Translations under genes and position numbers: made by a program
DNA from: Frankiales bacterium
Lineage (GTDB): Bacteria; Actinomycetota; Actinomycetes; Mycobacteriales; Jatrophihabitantaceae
Assembly: GCA_025966315.1 (NCBI GenBank)
Contig: JAOPUZ010000035.1
Span: 1-33,208, forward strand
DNA length: 33,208 nt
Direction: 5' to 3'
Shown here: positions 9,957 through 18,305 of the stretch, in pieces
Layout of the letters: the number at the start of each line of letters is the position of its first letter
Numbering within the stretch: the stretch's first letter is position 1
Notes under the pieces: model-generated
What the model saw: the letters and a program-made list of their open reading frames with translations, nothing else
The model's database searches: none
What the model was told of the DNA's origin: nothing

Positions 9957-11332
9957 ACGATCAGTTCGAAGTCGTCGAACGTAGGTTGCGGACGTTGATC
10001 GCAGCCCGCTATTCGTTGCTGCTGGCGCTTTGCATGGTCGCCCTTGGTTGCTTACGCCAGCCCGTCGCGACGTTCTTCTACGACGCGGGCGCATATTTCG
10101 GCGGGGCTCAGGCGCTCGTCCATGGCGGCAACGTATTTGATTCTGGTGGACTTTTCCTGCGTGGGGCGTTGACGCCGATCGTGTACTTTCCCGCCGCGCT
10201 GGCTTCTGCGTTGTTCGGATCCGGAACCGCGGGATTCTTTGTTCTGCTGCAGAACTCGATCGGCGTCGCGCTGTTCGGCGTGGTGCTGATTCCGCGACTG
10301 GTCGAGGTCTGGTCGCCGGTGTCGAATCTCGCCCGCCTCGTTTCCGCCGTGCTTTCACTACTTCTCATCGGGCCTTACTCACCGTTTGCGTTAATGGATC
10401 TGTGGACCCTGTTGTTGGCACTGACGATCGTGCTAAACCTGGCGGCGCGACGACCCGCCGCGCTATTCCTCATGGGATTGCTCAGTATTGCGTTGGTCAA
10501 CATTCGGCCCGCATACGTTGTGTTTGCGGTGCTCGTGACGCTATGGGTACTCGTTCGCGCTCGTCTGGCCGCGGGGTGGTTTGTGGCGGGCGGGGTGCTT
10601 GCCGGGCTTCCTCAGCTGCTGGTCAATTGGGGACACGGCAACGGGTTCAGCCTGGTTCCCCCGCAAGCGGCCGAGGTGACGCGTCTACAGCAGATGTTCT
10701 CGCTGTATGTGGTCCGGTACGACACCATTATCGACACATCAGGCAAGAGCCCCCAACAGTTTTACTGTGATCCGGCAATGGCCGCGAAGATGCGTGGGTA
10801 CGCTAACCCGGAAGGCCTGCTGGGCGTGTCGAAAGACTTTGTGATCACCCTGCCGCGCTCACTGCGTCTGGTCGCGGACAAGCTGGCAGCGAGTGTGCAT
10901 TGGGCGTCTTCGGGCCCGTATCTGACTCCGCACCCCGTCGCGGACGCTGCCATGGCCACGCTCGCTACCCTGACGGCAGTGACGGGTATTGCGTTACTGA
11001 GTGCGCGGTTCGTGCGCGTCAAAAAGCCGAGCGCGATGCAGCTCGGGTGCCTCGCCTTGCTCGTGTCGACGGTTCTGTCTATCGCCGGATCAACGCCGGA
11101 GACCCGGTTCGCCCTACCGCTGGTCGCTCTTGGAATTGTCGGATTGCTGGCCAGCCCGTTGTTCATCAGCCGAGGCCTCCGAGAACTGGGTGCGGCCGTG
11201 TGGCCGTTTGGATTCCTCAAGACCTCATTGACGATGGCGATCTTCGTCCTCGTACTGCTTGCCGGCGCAGTCAGCCTCAACCACACCGCGCCGCGAGGTG
11301 GCGCGAATGCCGCCATCTGTGCGGGTACATGA
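9953..11332 (+). CDS. GT87-like polytopic membrane protein, putative polyprenyl-linked sugar transferase
   Basis: The 459-residue protein has roughly ten hydrophobic segments. After the first one it carries FFYDAGAYFGGAQALVHGG, with Asp44 at the position where GT-C enzymes of the GT87/DUF2029 type have a catalytic Asp followed by a Tyr and a GG or GN motif. Near the C-terminus GSTPETRFALPLVALG is also seen in membrane glycosyltransferases. Such enzymes take sugar from a polyprenyl phosphate donor on the outer face of the membrane. The GTG start overlaps the upstream stop (GTGA). The gene ends only 16 bases from the end of the convergent fusion gene, with no obvious terminator. Base composition looks less GC-rich than the flanking housekeeping genes. 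The family call is by motif and topology only. Confidence 0.65.
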   Translation: MNDQFEVVERRLRTLIAARYSLLLALCMVALGCLRQPVATFFYDAGAYFGGAQALVHGGNVFDSGGLFLRGALTPIVYFPAALASALFGSGTAGFFVLLQNSIGVALFGVVLIPRLVEVWSPVSNLARLVSAVLSLLLIGPYSPFALMDLWTLLLALTIVLNLAARRPAALFLMGLLSIALVNIRPAYVVFAVLVTLWVLVRARLAAGWFVAGGVLAGLPQLLVNWGHGNGFSLVPPQAAEVTRLQQMFSLYVVRYDTIIDTSGKSPQQFYCDPAMAAKMRGYANPEGLLGVSKDFVITLPRSLRLVADKLAASVHWASSGPYLTPHPVADAAMATLATLTAVTGIALLSARFVRVKKPSAMQLGCLALLVSTVLSIAGSTPETRFALPLVALGIVGLLASPLFISRGLRELGAAVWPFGFLKTSLTMAIFVLVLLAGAVSLNHTAPRGGANAAICAGT

Positions 11333-11348
11333 CGGCGACGCAACGAAG

Positions 11349-14300
11349 CTATCCGGCGCTGCCGACCCGATCCTGTGTCGCCAGCTGAAGAACGTCAGCC
11401 AGAATCGCTCGCGCGGCCTGTGGCGAGAATCGATCGGCAATCGTTGCCTTTGCTGATTCTGAAATTCGACGCCACATCGAATCTTCGGTAAGCAGCAGCA
11501 CAATATGGGCTGCGAATTCCGCGGCACCGTCCGCGGCTAGCACGTCCTCGCCAGGCACTAGGTGCATGCCCTCGGTAGCGAGCGTGGTGGCAACGGTGGG
11601 TACGCCATGGCTGATCGACTCGCCGATCTTGCCCTTGACTCCCGCGCCGAATCGCAGCGGTGCAGTGGCCACCCGACATTGGGCGTACATCGCGTTGAGG
11701 TCGCTTACGAATCCATGGATGCGAACGCCTGGCCGCGCCAGGTCCTCGATCTCCTTGGTCGGATTGCTGCCCACCACGTGCAGGACGGCGTCCGGTACTT
11801 GCTGGTGCACCAGGGGCATGATCTCGTTGACGAGCCAATTCGCGGCGTCCCGGTTCGGTGGATGATCGTACGAGCCGACGAACAACACGCCCGCCCGCCC
11901 GCTCAGATCGGCCTTGACCCAGTCGATCTCGTGAATGATCGACAGCACCCGGACGTCGGCGTCAGGCACCAGCTCGCTCAACAGCTTCTGTTCGACATCG
12001 GAAACCACAAAGGTGAGGTCGCAGGTTCGAGCCAGACCCAATTCCAGCTCGCGCGAGGTGTTTGCTGTCCGCTGGAGTGCGTAGGCGGTTTCGCTGTCCC
12101 CCTCATCCATGAACAGCTTCGCCTGTCGCTCGAGCCGCAAGAAGTGAACGTCGACTGTGTCGTAGGCGATGACACACTTGGGTGCGAGTCGCCGCAGCTC
12201 CTCCAAAAAGCGCCAGGCAACGTTTGGCCGAGAAAGTAGCGTGAAGCGCAACTCGCTACCGAGTTCGCGAATAAACTCCAGCTGACGTCCCCATGACGTC
12301 AGGACGGTGACACCCAGCTGACGTAGTTCTTCGGTGTACGGTTCCGGCTCCGCGTCATTGGCTGGGAAGAACACCACACGACAGCCCAGTCCCACGAGTT
12401 GACGAATGACTTGCGACATTCTCGCCGACCCGGCGTCCATGTCAGGCATTGGCACCTTATGGTCGAGCACCAACACCAGCGGGCCGTCCTGGTCAAGCGG
12501 GTCACGCTGGCGGGCCAACCACAGGTTGGCGGGATTGGGTCCTGAGAACTGCTGGGTCAACTCGGCAGCCCACTTCTCCGCGAAGACTTTGCGGTTCAGT
12601 TCTTGATACCGCTTGATCCCAGATGAGCTGTCAGTGCCGTTCGAAATCCCCTCATGGTGTACGACGACAGCGCGCGGCTGGACGATGACGCGGTGCCCGG
12701 TCGCGCGAATCGCAAAGGCAAGGTCTGCGTCCTCGTAATAGGCCGGAGCGTATCGCCGGTCGAAGCCACCGACCTGCTCGAACAAATCTCGCCGCACGAG
12801 AATGGCGGCGCCCGACACGTAGTCCACATCGCGCAGGACGTTCACCGCGGGATCGTTGCTGTCACCGTTGCGGCCGTAATTCCACCCACTGGCGTCCGAC
12901 CAAATGATGCCGCCCGCCTCCTGCAGCGATCCATCCGGGTATATCAGCTTTGCGCCCACCAGGCCGATGCGGTCGTCGCTGTTCGCCGTCTCGACCAGGC
13001 GTTCGACCGCATCGGGCAACACCTCGGTGTCGTTGTTGAGAAACATGATCAAGGCTGCCCGTGCACTGGCCGCGCCAAGGTTGCAGGCACCGACAAAACC
13101 CAGGTTGGTGCCGGTTGACACCAGCCGCACGCCGGGGCATTCCGCTATCCGAGCGGCTGAATTGTCGGGCGAGGCGTCGTCGACGACGATGACCTCAAAC
13201 GGCACCGAGATGAAGGCCCCGGCAATGCTGCGCAAGCATTGTTGGGTGTAGGACCACTTGCCGTGCACCGGTATGACGATGCTGACCAGCGGCGCTTGGC
13301 TGGTCATGATGGTGACGGGGCCGAGATGGGGACGCTGTACGAGGGCGGCTTGCGGCGAAGCGCCACCGCGACCCATCGCTGATTCGTAGGCCCTGCGTAG
13401 CGGTGTCCCGCGTGGTGCGTAACGCTCGATCGTGTTCCGGTACGTCCGCAAGGCTCGTTGTACGGGCGCGGACACCTCATCGGTTACTGCCTGCAACTCA
13501 ATCGCGCGCTGCTCGGCAACGGCGGCTTGGCGCGAGCTGACCAGGATGCTCTCTCTCAGCCATTCGACCATGGCAGCTTCACGCTCAGCCGCCCGCGTCT
13601 GCAAATGGAGCTGCGTGGAGAGCCGAGCCAGTTCCCCGCGCGTTTCGTCGGCTTCCGCGCGAGCCGCCTTAGCTGTTTCCTGCTCGCGGACCCGCAGCGA
13701 TTCAACACGACGGAGTGCAGACTTCAACTCCTCGACTTCGCCACGCTCGATCTCGCGCTGATCCAGCAGTCGCGATTGATCCGCTCGGAGCATTTCGATC
13801 TCCGCGCGTTCGACGTCATGCTGGTTTAGCAGCCGATCACGCCAGCCTCGCAATTCGTCGCGTTCTTGCGCGACCGGCGTCAACTGCGATTGCAGAAGCG
13901 TGAAGTCGGGGTCAAGCATGATCGCCGCGGCTGGCGGCGACTTCAGTGGCTCATCGGAGGCGAGCGCGACGAGGTATGTGTGCGGCAAACCCGGCGCGAT
14001 GGTCCAGCCGTCCTCGACACGATCTAGCGTGTGCGTGACGACATCACCGGGGGCGTCGAGGTTCTTCGCCGGGTAGATCACCGAACCCATCGCCATGCTC
14101 TGGTTGAACAGCACTTGGTACCCGAAATTGCGGGCCAGCAGCTCGTAAAGTTCCGTTCCCGTGAGTTCCTTCACGTGGAATGGGTTGTCATTGCCATGAT
14201 CATGGCTGTAGATCTCGACGTCTGGGGTGCTGATGATCAGCACTCCGCCAGGGTTGAGTCGACTCTTGATCAAGCTAAGCACGGCGTTGTGGTCGCCAAC

Positions 14301-14654
14301 ATGCTCAATCGCCTCAAAACACACCACCAGATCGAATCGATCAACGTCCGCCAGCAAGGCTGGGTCGGTCATCGATCCAACGGCAAAGCTGAGCTTGTCG
14401 GATCCGTAATTGGCAATGGCGTGGTCAATAGATGGAGCGTCGATGTCGACGCCGACCACTTCGGACGCGACCTCGGCTAGCAGCGAGCTGCCGTACCCCT
14501 CGCCGCAGGCCAAGTCGAGCACCCGCTTGCCCTCTGCAAGACCGCGCGCAAGTGCGTAGCGGTGGTAATGCTCGTAGGCGACCTGCACGTCAGGCGTCCA
14601 CGGAACGCAGCGTTCCCCCGTCCATTCGATCCCCCGGTCCAGAGGTTCGCCCAT
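11349..14654 (-). CDS. Fusion protein: SAM methyltransferase, coiled coil, GT2 and GT4 glycosyltransferases
   Basis: A 1101-residue multidomain protein. Residues 40-235 are a class I methyltransferase (VLDLACGEGYGSS, then VGVDID and FDLVVCFEAIEHVGDHNAVL). Residues about 255-395 are heptad-like and charged (repeated QRE/ERxEV units), a coiled coil. Residues 455-675 are a GT2 domain: VSIVIPVHGKW, VVDDASPDN (Asp492/493), FLNNDTEV (Asp542) and YYEDADLAF (Glu641, Asp642). Residues 724-1095 are GT4-like, with VLVLDHKVPMPDMDAGSARM and the C-terminal FVGSYDHPPNRDAANWLV, RFGAGVKGKIGESISHGVPTVAT and TEGM. The ATG at 14654 follows aaaggcggag; an upstream in-frame extension lacks this support. It probably assembles or caps a glycan in the cytoplasm, methylation possibly setting chain end. 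It is the only minus-strand gene inside the glycan locus apart from the closing methyltransferase. Confidence 0.88.
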   Translation of the reverse strand: MGEPLDRGIEWTGERCVPWTPDVQVAYEHYHRYALARGLAEGKRVLDLACGEGYGSSLLAEVASEVVGVDIDAPSIDHAIANYGSDKLSFAVGSMTDPALLADVDRFDLVVCFEAIEHVGDHNAVLSLIKSRLNPGGVLIISTPDVEIYSHDHGNDNPFHVKELTGTELYELLARNFGYQVLFNQSMAMGSVIYPAKNLDAPGDVVTHTLDRVEDGWTIAPGLPHTYLVALASDEPLKSPPAAAIMLDPDFTLLQSQLTPVAQERDELRGWRDRLLNQHDVERAEIEMLRADQSRLLDQREIERGEVEELKSALRRVESLRVREQETAKAARAEADETRGELARLSTQLHLQTRAAEREAAMVEWLRESILVSSRQAAVAEQRAIELQAVTDEVSAPVQRALRTYRNTIERYAPRGTPLRRAYESAMGRGGASPQAALVQRPHLGPVTIMTSQAPLVSIVIPVHGKWSYTQQCLRSIAGAFISVPFEVIVVDDASPDNSAARIAECPGVRLVSTGTNLGFVGACNLGAASARAALIMFLNNDTEVLPDAVERLVETANSDDRIGLVGAKLIYPDGSLQEAGGIIWSDASGWNYGRNGDSNDPAVNVLRDVDYVSGAAILVRRDLFEQVGGFDRRYAPAYYEDADLAFAIRATGHRVIVQPRAVVVHHEGISNGTDSSSGIKRYQELNRKVFAEKWAAELTQQFSGPNPANLWLARQRDPLDQDGPLVLVLDHKVPMPDMDAGSARMSQVIRQLVGLGCRVVFFPANDAEPEPYTEELRQLGVTVLTSWGRQLEFIRELGSELRFTLLSRPNVAWRFLEELRRLAPKCVIAYDTVDVHFLRLERQAKLFMDEGDSETAYALQRTANTSRELELGLARTCDLTFVVSDVEQKLLSELVPDADVRVLSIIHEIDWVKADLSGRAGVLFVGSYDHPPNRDAANWLVNEIMPLVHQQVPDAVLHVVGSNPTKEIEDLARPGVRIHGFVSDLNAMYAQCRVATAPLRFGAGVKGKIGESISHGVPTVATTLATEGMHLVPGEDVLAADGAAEFAAHIVLLLTEDSMWRRISESAKATIADRFSPQAARAILADVLQLATQDRVGSAG

Positions 14655-14865
14655 ATGGACTCCGCCTTTCTGCGGTCGAGTGCGGTCCGGTAGCAGGATA
14701 CGTCCACGGTGCGCTTTTTGAGCAGTCGGCAGAGCCGACGAACGACACAAAGTTGGCTATCACCAAGAGCGCGTCGGGCCGCGGCACGACAGGATGGCGT
14801 GGTGCGGTTGCTACCATTGCGCGGTTCGTGCATCGGTGGTCGCGTTCGTCTGGAGGGCTGGTCGA
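14655..14865. promoter_or_regulatory. Divergent upstream region with palindrome
   Basis: This 211-base gap separates the fusion gene from the DegT operon and must carry both promoters. It contains a perfect inverted repeat GTCGGC-AGA-GCCGAC (14725-14739). The run of T lies before it on the plus strand, so it is not a terminator for either gene and may be an operator. I cannot assign -35/-10 boxes with confidence. Confidence 0.35.
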
Positions 14866-15972
14866 GTGTCCTCGCCTGTACCGGTAAGTGATCCGTCCCG
14901 GGCCGTGACCCAGCATCGTGACGAGCTGACGGCAGCAATGGGCGCCGTTCTCGACAGTGGCTTCTACATCATGGGACAGCAGCACGGGGGCTTTGAAGCG
15001 GAATTCGCAGAATTGCTCGGTGTGCAGCACGTCATCGGTGTAGCGAACGGTACCGACGCGCTGGAACTCGCCCTACTGTCGGTGGGTTGCGAACGCGGCG
15101 ACAGGGTGATCACGGCGGCCAATGCCGGGGGTTATGCGACTGCGGCTTGCCTCAAGCTAGGGGCGCAGCCGTACTACGTCGACGTCGATGAAGCGTCACT
15201 GCTGTTGACCGAATCCGGGCTCGCCGCAGCCTTCAACGCTCTGCCGGCCCCACCGCGCGCGGTCATAGTGACGCACCTTTACGGCGCGATGGCGGACGTA
15301 GCCGCGATCGCAACGCTGTGCCGGCGGTACGAGGTAGCCCTGATCGAGGACTGCGCCCAAGCCGCTGGCGCCCGCCTGGATGGGCGCTGCGCGGGCAGCT
15401 TCGGTGACGTAGGCACCTTCAGCTTCTACCCGACTAAGAATCTGGGCGCACTCGGCGATGGCGGGGCGGTCTGCACGAATGAGCCGGGCCGAGCCGAGCA
15501 GTTGAAGAAGTTGCGCCAGTACGGCTGGGGCTCGAAGTACGACGCGGTCATCCCGGCGGGCCGCAACAGCCGGTTGGATGAACTCCAAGCGGCCGTCTTA
15601 CGGACGCGAATTCCACGCCTCGACGCGGATAACGAACGCCGGCGAGGCATCCATGATCAGTACTCGCGGGCGGTGAAGGATGGTCCACTGCGGATGGTCC
15701 ATCAGTCGGACTCGTCGTTCGTCAGCCATCTCGCGGTGGTGCTTGCGACTGACAGGACTGCGGCGCGGTCCGCGCTGCACCAGGCGGGTGTCCGAACCGA
15801 CGTTCATTACCCGACGCCCGACCATCGTCAGAAGATCAGCTCCGATCGCCTGAGCGCGCTGCGCCTGCCCGTGACGGAGTGGGCGGCCGAGCACGTTTTC
15901 ACTGTGCCGTGCTTTCCCGAACTTTGCGACGAGGAGATCGCCCGGGTGTGCGATGCGCTATCTGCCCTATGA
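14866..15972 (+). CDS. DegT/DnrJ/EryC1-family sugar aminotransferase (FdtB/QdtB-like)
   Basis: PLP enzyme that transfers an amino group to a keto-sugar nucleotide. The 368-residue protein has NGTDALELAL (61-70) for phosphate binding, the LIEDCAQAAGA block (159-169) with Asp162 facing the pyridine nitrogen, and the Schiff-base Lys191 in FSFYPTKNLGALGDGG. The GTG at 14866 lies 9 bases after ggagg and gives the normal family N-terminus; an earlier in-frame ATG (14794) would add an unusual Cys/Trp-rich stretch. Three genes downstream lies an acetyltransferase/3,4-ketoisomerase fusion, so the likely substrate is a dTDP-3-keto-6-deoxyhexose and the product a dTDP-3-amino-3,6-dideoxyhexose (Fuc3N or Qui3N type). 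That substrate is inferred from context. Confidence 0.85.
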   Translation: MSSPVPVSDPSRAVTQHRDELTAAMGAVLDSGFYIMGQQHGGFEAEFAELLGVQHVIGVANGTDALELALLSVGCERGDRVITAANAGGYATAACLKLGAQPYYVDVDEASLLLTESGLAAAFNALPAPPRAVIVTHLYGAMADVAAIATLCRRYEVALIEDCAQAAGARLDGRCAGSFGDVGTFSFYPTKNLGALGDGGAVCTNEPGRAEQLKKLRQYGWGSKYDAVIPAGRNSRLDELQAAVLRTRIPRLDADNERRRGIHDQYSRAVKDGPLRMVHQSDSSFVSHLAVVLATDRTAARSALHQAGVRTDVHYPTPDHRQKISSDRLSALRLPVTEWAAEHVFTVPCFPELCDEEIARVCDALSAL

Positions 15973-16957
15973 CTCGCGCGAAGTCGAGTTGACCGTGCCC
16001 AAGGAGCGGGCGGACGGACTCGGTATCCGATTTTCGGTAGTGGTACCGGTGTACGGCAATGCGGCGACGTTGCCCGAGGTCATCGACCGACTTTCTGACA
16101 TGGCTCGACGACTGCCGGGAGCTCTCGAGGCCGTCTTCGTCGTAGACGGGTCGCCCGACGATTCATTGGCTTTGCTGCGGAAGCTGCTGCCCGACGCAGG
16201 CTTGCACGCCCAGTTGCTTGTGCATTCGCGCAACTTCGGGAGCTTCGCCGCCATTCGCACTGGGATGGCCGCTAGTCGTGGAGAATTCGTCGCGGCCATG
16301 GCGGCCGATCTGCAAGAGCCACCAGAACTGGTCGAAAAGTTCTTCGAGCTCCTGGTGACCGGAGACTACGACGTGTGTGTCGGAGTGCGGTCCGGCCGAG
16401 CCGATCCGGTGCTGAGCGGAGCTCAGGCCAGGGTGTTCTGGGCGCTCTATCGACGGTGGGTTCATCGCGACATCCCGGCCGGCGGTGTCGACATCTTTGC
16501 GTGTAATCGCCTGGTGGCCAGCCGCCTGAAGGAGATGGCTGAATCCCATTCCAGTCTGGTCGGCCTGCTCTATTGGCTCGGATTCAGGCGGGTAGAGGTG
16601 CCGTACGAGCGACTGGCCCGCACCGAAGGCAAGAGCGGATGGTCGACGCGACGCAAGGTCCGATATCTGCTCGACAGCGTCTTTTCTTTCACCGACTTGC
16701 CTATAAGTGTGCTGGTCGGGGTGGGCGCCATCGGCGTAATACTGTCCACCCTCGCGTCGATGGTTACCGTCGTCGCACGCATCGCGGGACTGATCAGGGT
16801 GCCGGGGTATACGGCGCTGATGCTTGTCCTATTACTGTCGGCCACCAGTATCTTGCTCGGTCTGGGAATCGTCGGCTCGTATGTGTGGCGCACTTATGAG
16901 AACAGCAAGCAGCGCCCCCTCTCGGTCGTCATGATCCACGAAACGGTGGATCCATGA
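15953..16957 (+). CDS. GT2 polyprenyl-phosphate glycosyltransferase (GtrB/CsbB-like)
   Basis: Predicted to move a sugar from its nucleotide to polyprenyl phosphate on the inner face of the membrane. The 334-residue protein has a GT-A domain with FSVVVPVYGN (27-36), VFVVDGSPDDS (61-71, Asp65) and AADLQEPPEL (117-126, Asp119), then GGVDIFACNR and GKSGWSTRRKVRYLLDS. Two C-terminal membrane helices follow (about 252-275 and 288-312), the layout of GtrB, CsbB and ArnC. The first Asp of the usual DADLQ is Ala here. The ATG start lies 20 bases inside the aminotransferase gene; GTG at 15995 is an alternative and would remove the overlap. The stop overlaps the gtrA-like start (ATGA). Confidence 0.88.
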   Translation: MRYLPYDSREVELTVPKERADGLGIRFSVVVPVYGNAATLPEVIDRLSDMARRLPGALEAVFVVDGSPDDSLALLRKLLPDAGLHAQLLVHSRNFGSFAAIRTGMAASRGEFVAAMAADLQEPPELVEKFFELLVTGDYDVCVGVRSGRADPVLSGAQARVFWALYRRWVHRDIPAGGVDIFACNRLVASRLKEMAESHSSLVGLLYWLGFRRVEVPYERLARTEGKSGWSTRRKVRYLLDSVFSFTDLPISVLVGVGAIGVILSTLASMVTVVARIAGLIRVPGYTALMLVLLLSATSILLGLGIVGSYVWRTYENSKQRPLSVVMIHETVDP

Positions 16958-17367
16958 GTCAGACTATGACGCCGGTGTGGCGCGGGCAGCTGGTTCGATT
17001 CATCGCTGTTGGTGGCTCGAATACGCTGGCGACCTACGCGATCTTCGTTTTGTTGTCCCTGTGGTTCGACGCCCGTCTCGCCTACTCGATCGCATTCCTG
17101 ATCGGCATCGTCTACAGCACGGCTCTGTCGTCCCGATGGGTGTTCACCGGCGAACGGTCGGCGGCTCGACTCGGCGCTTTCGTCTCGTGGTACGTGGCCG
17201 TGTGGCTAGTTGGCATCTCGCTGGTCTGGCTGTTCGGAAGCGGCGATTTCGTACATCGAGTTGTTGCCGCCGCGTTGGTGCTCATGATCACCGTTCCGTT
17301 GAATTTCCTAGGCGGACGCCTCGTATTGGGACGCGCGATCGCCGCGTCAGGGAGCGGCAACCTATGA
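16954..17367 (+). CDS. GtrA family membrane protein, putative polyprenyl-P-sugar flippase
   Basis: The 137-residue protein has four membrane helices (about 12-37, 43-60, 74-94, 101-120) and the family landmarks RFIAVGGSNT near the N-terminus, SRWVFTGE after helix 2 and PLNFLGGRLVL at the end. GtrA/GtcA proteins are thought to move polyprenyl-phosphate-linked sugars across the membrane. It overlaps both neighbours by four bases (ATGA at each end), so it is made together with the GtrB-like enzyme before it and the sugar-biosynthesis fusion after it. Confidence 0.88.
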   Translation: MSQTMTPVWRGQLVRFIAVGGSNTLATYAIFVLLSLWFDARLAYSIAFLIGIVYSTALSSRWVFTGERSAARLGAFVSWYVAVWLVGISLVWLFGSGDFVHRVVAAALVLMITVPLNFLGGRLVLGRAIAASGSGNL

Positions 17368-18305
17368 CCTTCTTTCTCCATCCACAGGGCTTGTGCGAGA
17401 GCACCGAAGTGGGCGAGGGCACACGTATCTGGGCGTTTGCGCATGTCCTGGAAGGCGCGGTCGTCGGCGCCGATTGCAACGTCTGCGACGGGGTATTCAT
17501 CGAGGGAGGTGCCTGGGTAGGCGACCGGGTAACGCTCAAGTGCGGGGTTCAACTGTGGGATGGCGTCACGTTGGGTGACGATGTTTTCATAGGTCCCAAT
17601 GTGACTTTCACTAACGATCCCTTTCCGCGGAGCAAGCAATACCCGCAGGAATACCTGCGCACGCGCGTCGACCAGGGGGCGTCGGTCGGTGCGAACGCGA
17701 CGTTGCTGCCCGGGATCCGAATCGGCCGCCAAGCAATGATAGGTGCGGGCTCGGTGGTGACGAAGGACGTGCCGCCCAACGCGATCGTCGTCGGAAACCC
17801 GGCTCGCATCGTCGGCTACACCGAGAACCCGGTCGAGTCGGCCGCGCTGACGCCGCGTGCTGTCACGGACGCGGCGATCGGTAGCAAGGTGCCAGGCGTG
17901 CGGCTGATCGAACTCGCTCTGGCCACGGACATGCGGGGCAGTCTGGTTGCGACGGAACTCGAAACGGACCTGCCCTTCGTGCCGCGCCGTACTTTTGTCG
18001 TTTTCGACGTGCCGTCGAAGGACGTTCGGGGTGAGCACGCGCACCGGGTGTGTGAACAGGTGCTGGTCTGCGTACGCGGGTCGGTCGTAGCGCTGGTCGA
18101 CGACGGCCGTGTGCGACAACAATTCACGCTAGACAGCCCGAGACTTGCGTTGTACATACCCCCGATGATTTGGGGCACTCAATATCATTACTCGGCTGAC
18201 GCCGTACTGCTCGTGTATGCCTCTCATCCATACGACAAAGACGACTACATACGTGACTACGACGACTTTATGCTGTTGAGCAAGGCGTCGCCTCTTGATG
18301 CCTAG
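17364..18305 (+). CDS. Bifunctional sugar N-acetyltransferase / 3,4-ketoisomerase (FdtD/WxcM-like)
   Basis: Two enzymes in one 313-residue chain. Residues 1-155 form a left-handed beta helix of hexapeptide repeats with FTNDPFPRS (82-90), GIRIGRQAMIGAGSVVTKDVPPNAIVVGNPARIVG (117-151), as in WlbB/FdtC acetyltransferases. Residues 178-305 are a cupin ketoisomerase of the FdtA/QdtA type: DMRGSL, VRGEHAHR with His225 and His227, and IPPMIWGTQYHYS through PYDKDDYIRDYDDF. Known fusions of this kind convert dTDP-4-keto-6-deoxyglucose to the 3-keto isomer and later acetylate the 3-amino sugar. With the DegT aminotransferase this supplies the two missing steps to a dTDP-3-acetamido-3,6-dideoxyhexose. 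Whether the galacto or gluco product forms cannot be read from the motifs. The start overlaps the gtrA-like stop. Confidence 0.9.
   Translation: MTFFLHPQGLCESTEVGEGTRIWAFAHVLEGAVVGADCNVCDGVFIEGGAWVGDRVTLKCGVQLWDGVTLGDDVFIGPNVTFTNDPFPRSKQYPQEYLRTRVDQGASVGANATLLPGIRIGRQAMIGAGSVVTKDVPPNAIVVGNPARIVGYTENPVESAALTPRAVTDAAIGSKVPGVRLIELALATDMRGSLVATELETDLPFVPRRTFVVFDVPSKDVRGEHAHRVCEQVLVCVRGSVVALVDDGRVRQQFTLDSPRLALYIPPMIWGTQYHYSADAVLLVYASHPYDKDDYIRDYDDFMLLSKASPLDA

Noticed and set aside
14725-14739. Terminator at the short palindrome
   Set aside because: The T-run is on the wrong side for both flanking genes, and both genes start from this region.
14794-14865. N-terminal extension of the DegT aminotransferase
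   Set aside because: The added Cys/Trp-rich stretch is not family-like, and ggagg sits correctly for the GTG at 14866.
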